Below, one piece after another: positions 60,927 to 64,000 of a stretch of DNA of 64,000 nt. Source of the DNA: an uncultured Lachnospiraceae bacterium (lineage in GTDB: Bacteria; Bacillota; Clostridia; Lachnospirales; Lachnospiraceae); contig CAJTQG010000002.1 in the NCBI GenBank assembly GCA_910578605.1, positions 1 to 64,000 of the forward strand, in the 5' to 3' direction. The notes beneath the pieces were generated by a model. That model saw only the letters and a program-made list of their open reading frames with translations. It was not told the origin of the DNA and ran no database searches. Numbering within the stretch: the first letter of the stretch is position 1; every line of letters begins with the position of its first letter. Position numbers and translations under genes: made by a program.

Positions 60927-62678
60927 ATGTCAAAAATCAAAAAAATAAGCGTTATTGTTCTCATCTTCTCCTTAATTGCCGCTGTCACCTTTGTAATTCC
61001 TAAGAGAAGCCACCAGACAGAGCCATCCCCCAAGGATTTTGACAGCTTCACTTTTTCTCTTTTCCAGGAGGAGCTTCGCTCCAATACATTAAATCTACAT
61101 TACACGGTGAACAACCCTGGTGATTTTGGAATTTTGGATTACCCCATTACTCTAGGTGACTACACTCCCAATATTCAGGAGCAAAAGAAAAGCTTAAGTC
61201 AATTAATAACCCAATTAAATGAATTTAATCCCACTACCTTTTCAAAAAAACAACAAATTACCTACTCGCTTCTTATGGATTATTTTGAAAATGAACAAAA
61301 ACTAACAGATTATTCTCTTTATTCCCAGCCCCTTGGCCCCAGCCTTGGCGTTCAGGCTCAGCTTCCTGTTCTGTTAGCCGAATATACCTTTCACAGCCAA
61401 CAGGATATCGAGGACTACTTAGGACTTTTACAACAAATACCCATATATTTTGAGAGTATTATGGCCTTAGAGAGAGAGCAGGCGAAAGCCGGACTTTTTC
61501 TGTGCGAAAACACATTGAATGCCGTACAGCAACAATGCCAAACCTTTGCCGCCTCCATAGACAGCAATATTCTTATTGAAAACTTTCCAAACCAATTAGC
61601 TCAGCTTCCCGCCTCCTCCCAAAACAATACATCCAACCAGGAGTACATAGCCAAACAAAAGGAAATTGTGAAAAAGCTTGTCTGCCCCGCCTACACAGCG
61701 CTGAGTAATTCCTTGGAGGAGCTTAGACCTTACTGTACAAAATACGAAGGACTTTCCTCCCTTCCCAACGGAAAAAATTATTATCAGCTTCTTGTGAAAA
61801 CCAGCGTCGGCACAGACAAATCCATAGAAGATATCCGCAAAACCATCAACAACAAGCTCACAGATGTACAAAAAGATACTGCCAAAATTATTCTGGATGG
61901 AAATAATGGAGATAAAAATATTTTAGAACAGTTAGATTCCGTCTCTATCTTTCCGGAAAAACCTGAGGAAATCCTCACAGTGCTGCAGCAAAGAATGCGG
62001 CAGGATTTCCCCCCTGTTCCCTCCTCCCACTTTCAAGTAAAAAAGGTAAGCCCTGCCTTATCTGAATACTTAAGCCCCGCCTTTTATCTCACACCGCCTA
62101 TTGATAACCTCAATCAAAATACCATTTATATTAATGAGGCTAAGGTAACAGATTCCCTCTCCCTTTTTTCCACACTGGCACATGAGGGCTATCCCGGACA
62201 CTTGTATCAATCTACCTACTATTCAAACACGAACCCCAATCCCGTCCGCTACCTTCTCTCCTATCCCGGCTACACGGAAGGGTGGGCAACCTATGTGGAA
62301 CTTTACTCCTACTCCATTTGCGGTTTAGATAATAATATTGCCTCCCTGCTGAAAAACAATACGATATTCACCTTAGGGCTGTACTGTCTAGCCGATATAG
62401 GGATACACAACGACGGTTGGAATCTGTCCCAGACTGCTTCCTTCTTTGGCGATTATGGTATATCCGATTTATCGGCAATCACCCAAATCTATGATATTAT
62501 AGTGAGTGAGCCAGCCAATTACCTGCGGTACTTTTTAGGCTATCTGGAATTTGAGGAATGTTATCAAATATACACAAAAGCTTTTGGTGATAAAGGTTCC
62601 CTAAAGGATTTCCATGCCCGGGTGTTAAATATAGGTCCTTGTCCCTTCTACCTGCTGCGGCAGTGGTTATTAGAGTAA
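60927..62678 (+). CDS. DUF885 family putative zinc-dependent exopeptidase-like protein, membrane-anchored
   Basis: A 583-residue extracytoplasmic protein. A membrane/signal segment (about 5-25) without lipobox precedes the DUF885 domain (about 35-575). The metal-site motif HEGYPGHLYQ (about 420) and EGWATYVELYSY (about 455) match the HExxH-like and downstream Glu of this family, which is related to M32-type peptidases; activity on peptides is plausible but unproven. GGAG is well spaced before ATG 60927. Single gene converging on spmB. Confidence 0.82.
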   Translation: MSKIKKISVIVLIFSLIAAVTFVIPKRSHQTEPSPKDFDSFTFSLFQEELRSNTLNLHYTVNNPGDFGILDYPITLGDYTPNIQEQKKSLSQLITQLNEFNPTTFSKKQQITYSLLMDYFENEQKLTDYSLYSQPLGPSLGVQAQLPVLLAEYTFHSQQDIEDYLGLLQQIPIYFESIMALEREQAKAGLFLCENTLNAVQQQCQTFAASIDSNILIENFPNQLAQLPASSQNNTSNQEYIAKQKEIVKKLVCPAYTALSNSLEELRPYCTKYEGLSSLPNGKNYYQLLVKTSVGTDKSIEDIRKTINNKLTDVQKDTAKIILDGNNGDKNILEQLDSVSIFPEKPEEILTVLQQRMRQDFPPVPSSHFQVKKVSPALSEYLSPAFYLTPPIDNLNQNTIYINEAKVTDSLSLFSTLAHEGYPGHLYQSTYYSNTNPNPVRYLLSYPGYTEGWATYVELYSYSICGLDNNIASLLKNNTIFTLGLYCLADIGIHNDGWNLSQTASFFGDYGISDLSAITQIYDIIVSEPANYLRYFLGYLEFEECYQIYTKAFGDKGSLKDFHARVLNIGPCPFYLLRQWLLE

Positions 62679-62695
62679 AATGTCACTAATAAACA

Positions 62696-63238
62696 TCAAA
62701 AAGATATGGGAGCCGACATCCATGCAGCTATCAGCACGCTTGCCACGATTCCCGCAAATGTGCTGATTAAGGCTCCTGCCAGAGTCCATCTTGTCTTTGA
62801 CACCTTTGCACATAGAAAATAGACAGACATTGTATAAAAAATAGTTTCCGTGCAACTCATCATAATAGATGTAATCAGCCCAATATAAGAATCGGTTCCG
62901 TATTCCTTAAAAATATCAAGCACCAGCCCTGTAGCCGCCGAGGAGGAAAACATTTTTACAATGGCAAGGGGCACTAGCTGTGCAGGAAAATTCAAATAAA
63001 CTGTCACCTTTCCTATGTATACTGCAATAAATTCTAAAAAACCGGATGCCCGCAGCACTCCCACCCCTATCATCAATCCCACAAGAGTTGGCAGAATCCC
63101 CGCCACTGTGTGCATTCCGTCCTTGGCCCCCCTCACAAAATCATCATACACATTTTTCTTCATCAACAAGCCATATCCAACTACATAAAACACTAAAAAG
63201 GGAATCATAAATTCCGATAGAAATAAAATAAAATTCAT
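62696..63238 (-). CDS. spmB: spore maturation protein B
   Basis: SpmB, with SpmA, is needed for full dehydration of the spore core. The 180-residue membrane protein has four or five segments, DDFVRGAKDGMHTVAGILPTLVGLMIG (about 32-58), MFSSSAATGLVLDIFKEYGTDSYIGLITSIMMSCTETIFYTM (about 96-137), all typical of SpmB (nucleoside-recognition/Gate domain). The ribosome binding site is weak. spmA, normally adjacent, is not present: the next upstream sequence is the aspS leader on the other strand. Confidence 0.9.
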   Translation of the reverse strand: MNFILFLSEFMIPFLVFYVVGYGLLMKKNVYDDFVRGAKDGMHTVAGILPTLVGLMIGVGVLRASGFLEFIAVYIGKVTVYLNFPAQLVPLAIVKMFSSSAATGLVLDIFKEYGTDSYIGLITSIMMSCTETIFYTMSVYFLCAKVSKTRWTLAGALISTFAGIVASVLIAAWMSAPISF

Positions 63239-63358
63239 TTATATCATCCAATCCTATACTTGCTATTTTTTACTACAATATATTCAGGTTTGTCTAATTT
63301 TATGATTCCTACAGAGAAAGCCTAAACATTTTGTTTCTTCAACATTCCAACCTGATAG

Positions 63359-63387
63359 TTGACAACTTTTATCCCCTATTATATAAT
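63359..63387 (+). promoter_or_regulatory. promoter of the aspS T-box transcript
   Basis: Perfect TTGACA (63359-63364), 17 bp, perfect TATAAT (63382-63387). Confidence 0.85.
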
Positions 63388-63394
63388 GTGACCA

Positions 63395-63569
63395 ATGGCT
63401 ATGACGAAGAGCAGTAGCGCACCTTATCGCTCCCAGTGAGCAGGGGACAGTGAGAACCCTGCAGAATGAATTTGCGTGAATAACACTTTTCCAGCTGTAA
63501 GCTTAATAGAGTGATAAAGTAATAGAGTGACTGTAGATACAGTAAATCAGGTGGCACCGCGGGCTTTAT
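63395..63569 (+). promoter_or_regulatory. T-box leader of aspS, apparent Asn (AAC) specifier
   Basis: Landmarks in order: GACGAAGAGCAGTAGCGCA (start of stem I), CAGTGAGC and GACAGTGAGAACCC (apical part), TGCGT closing the specifier stem, GAAT-AAC-AC with the specifier AAC at 63482-63484, and the T-box CAGGTGGCACCGCGGG (63549-63564). GCGCA pairs with TGCGT across the specifier loop. The TGGC of the T-box fits a G discriminator base, as in tRNA-Asn and tRNA-Asp. No GAC or GAT codon is in the specifier position. Confidence 0.85.
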
Positions 63570-63608
63570 GTTCGTCCTGAACTTCATTGTTTAGGATGAG
63601 CTTTTTTT
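63570..63608 (+). terminator. T-box terminator before aspS
   Basis: GTTCGTCCT (63570-63578) pairs with AGGATGAGC (63593-63601) over 9 bp including two G-U pairs, followed by TTTTTTT. Confidence 0.88.
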
Positions 63609-63788
63609 ATGCATAATAACTAATAAAAAACAGTACCGCATCATAGGCTGCTTCCCAGCTGATCCAATATGCTATCCTTGGTTAGCCATAACTTTACCAA
63701 ACACCAACTGCATTATACAGACATAAAAATGAAAAACACTAGACACAAAATACTAAATATAAGAAAGAAAAGAAAGGATTAGTTAAAT

Positions 63789-64000
63789 ATGAACACAGAA
63801 AACATTTACCGCAGTCGAACTTTAAATCAAATTTCCGAGGGAGATGTAGGCCTTACATTGCGCGTGGCAGGCTGGGTGGAAAACATCCGCGACCACGGCG
63901 GTGTTTCCTTTATTGATTTAAGGGATATGTACGGCGTACTTCAGGTTGTCATGCGTGATACCACATTGCTAGACGGCATTAACAAGGAAGATTGTATTTC
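63789..64000 (+). CDS. aspS: aspartyl-tRNA synthetase, N-terminal part (cut by window edge)
   Basis: Charges tRNA-Asp, and possibly tRNA-Asn, with aspartate. The 70 residues visible are the N-terminal OB-fold anticodon-binding domain: RVAGWVENIRDHGGVSFIDLRDMYGVLQVVM is the AspRS pattern, unlike AsnRS. The catalytic part lies beyond the window. AGGA is seen upstream of ATG 63789. The T-box in front appears to read Asn, which suggests a non-discriminating enzyme feeding the GatCAB amidation route; gatCAB genes would then be expected just outside the window. Confidence 0.88.
   Translation, partial: MNTENIYRSRTLNQISEGDVGLTLRVAGWVENIRDHGGVSFIDLRDMYGVLQVVMRDTTLLDGINKEDCI

Overview
The window looks like chromosome of a low-GC, anaerobic, spore-forming Firmicute, most likely a Lachnospiraceae-type Clostridium relative. 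Sequence support: AT-rich intergenic DNA with strong GGAGG-type ribosome binding sites; sporulation genes (spoIIR, spmB); a long Gram-positive-type SRP RNA next to tadA; T-box, SAM and cobalamin leaders of Firmicute type; anaerobic cobalamin genes (cbiM, cbiN, cbiK); BspA-type leucine-rich repeat and FN3 surface proteins. I see no prophage, complete insertion sequence, CRISPR array, rRNA or tRNA gene. Most genes are on the minus strand.

Layout. 1-8.6 kb: a GH30 glycosidase, a YdeI-like protein, an XRE regulator, a NatA/NatB-type ABC exporter (ATPase plus two ABC-2 permeases), and a membrane-anchored protein of unknown function. 8.6-16.4 kb: a minus-strand cluster starting with a fused substrate-binding/permease amino-acid importer and its ATPase, then a LytTR regulator and a short GHKL kinase, then, past a terminator, a heterodimeric ABC exporter. 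16.4-25.5 kb: a YitT-family membrane protein, a lipoprotein, an LRR protein, a 753-residue protein with a cyclic-nucleotide-binding-like N-terminus, cardiolipin synthase, a small membrane protein and spoIIR. 25.6-33.1 kb: a sensor diguanylate cyclase, a second LytTR/GHKL pair, a DUF1934 protein, and an SGNH hydrolase-ECF sigma-RsiV-like anti-sigma group. 33.2-35.7 kb: cbiM-cbiN-cbiK behind a cobalamin riboswitch with an intrinsic terminator. 35.8-38.1 kb: an FN3 protein, SRP RNA and tadA. 38.2-46.5 kb: a GNAT acetyltransferase, an AGCS symporter, fabH, an OmpR-type two-component system, and metK behind a SAM-I riboswitch. 46.6-54 kb: HD-GYP phosphodiesterase, murA, an M23/LysM/G5 peptidase, a repeat-containing protein, and a rubredoxin-glutamate synthase-domain protein. 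54-64 kb: metG-tatD-ksgA behind a Met T-box, a cytidylate-kinase-like protein, an ArsB/NhaD-type transporter, a DUF885 protein, spmB, and the start of aspS behind a T-box.

The most interesting signals lie outside the protein genes: a highly palindromic element at 44.7-44.9 kb, two rod-like palindromes (17.5 kb; 24.7 kb, just before spoIIR), a junction-like fold before the GNAT gene (38.25 kb), a hairpin that would hide a ribosome binding site (52.2 kb), and an aspS T-box whose specifier reads as Asn (AAC). Several start codons were moved from the longest open frame to positions that fit a Shine-Dalgarno site; five of these are TTG or GTG.
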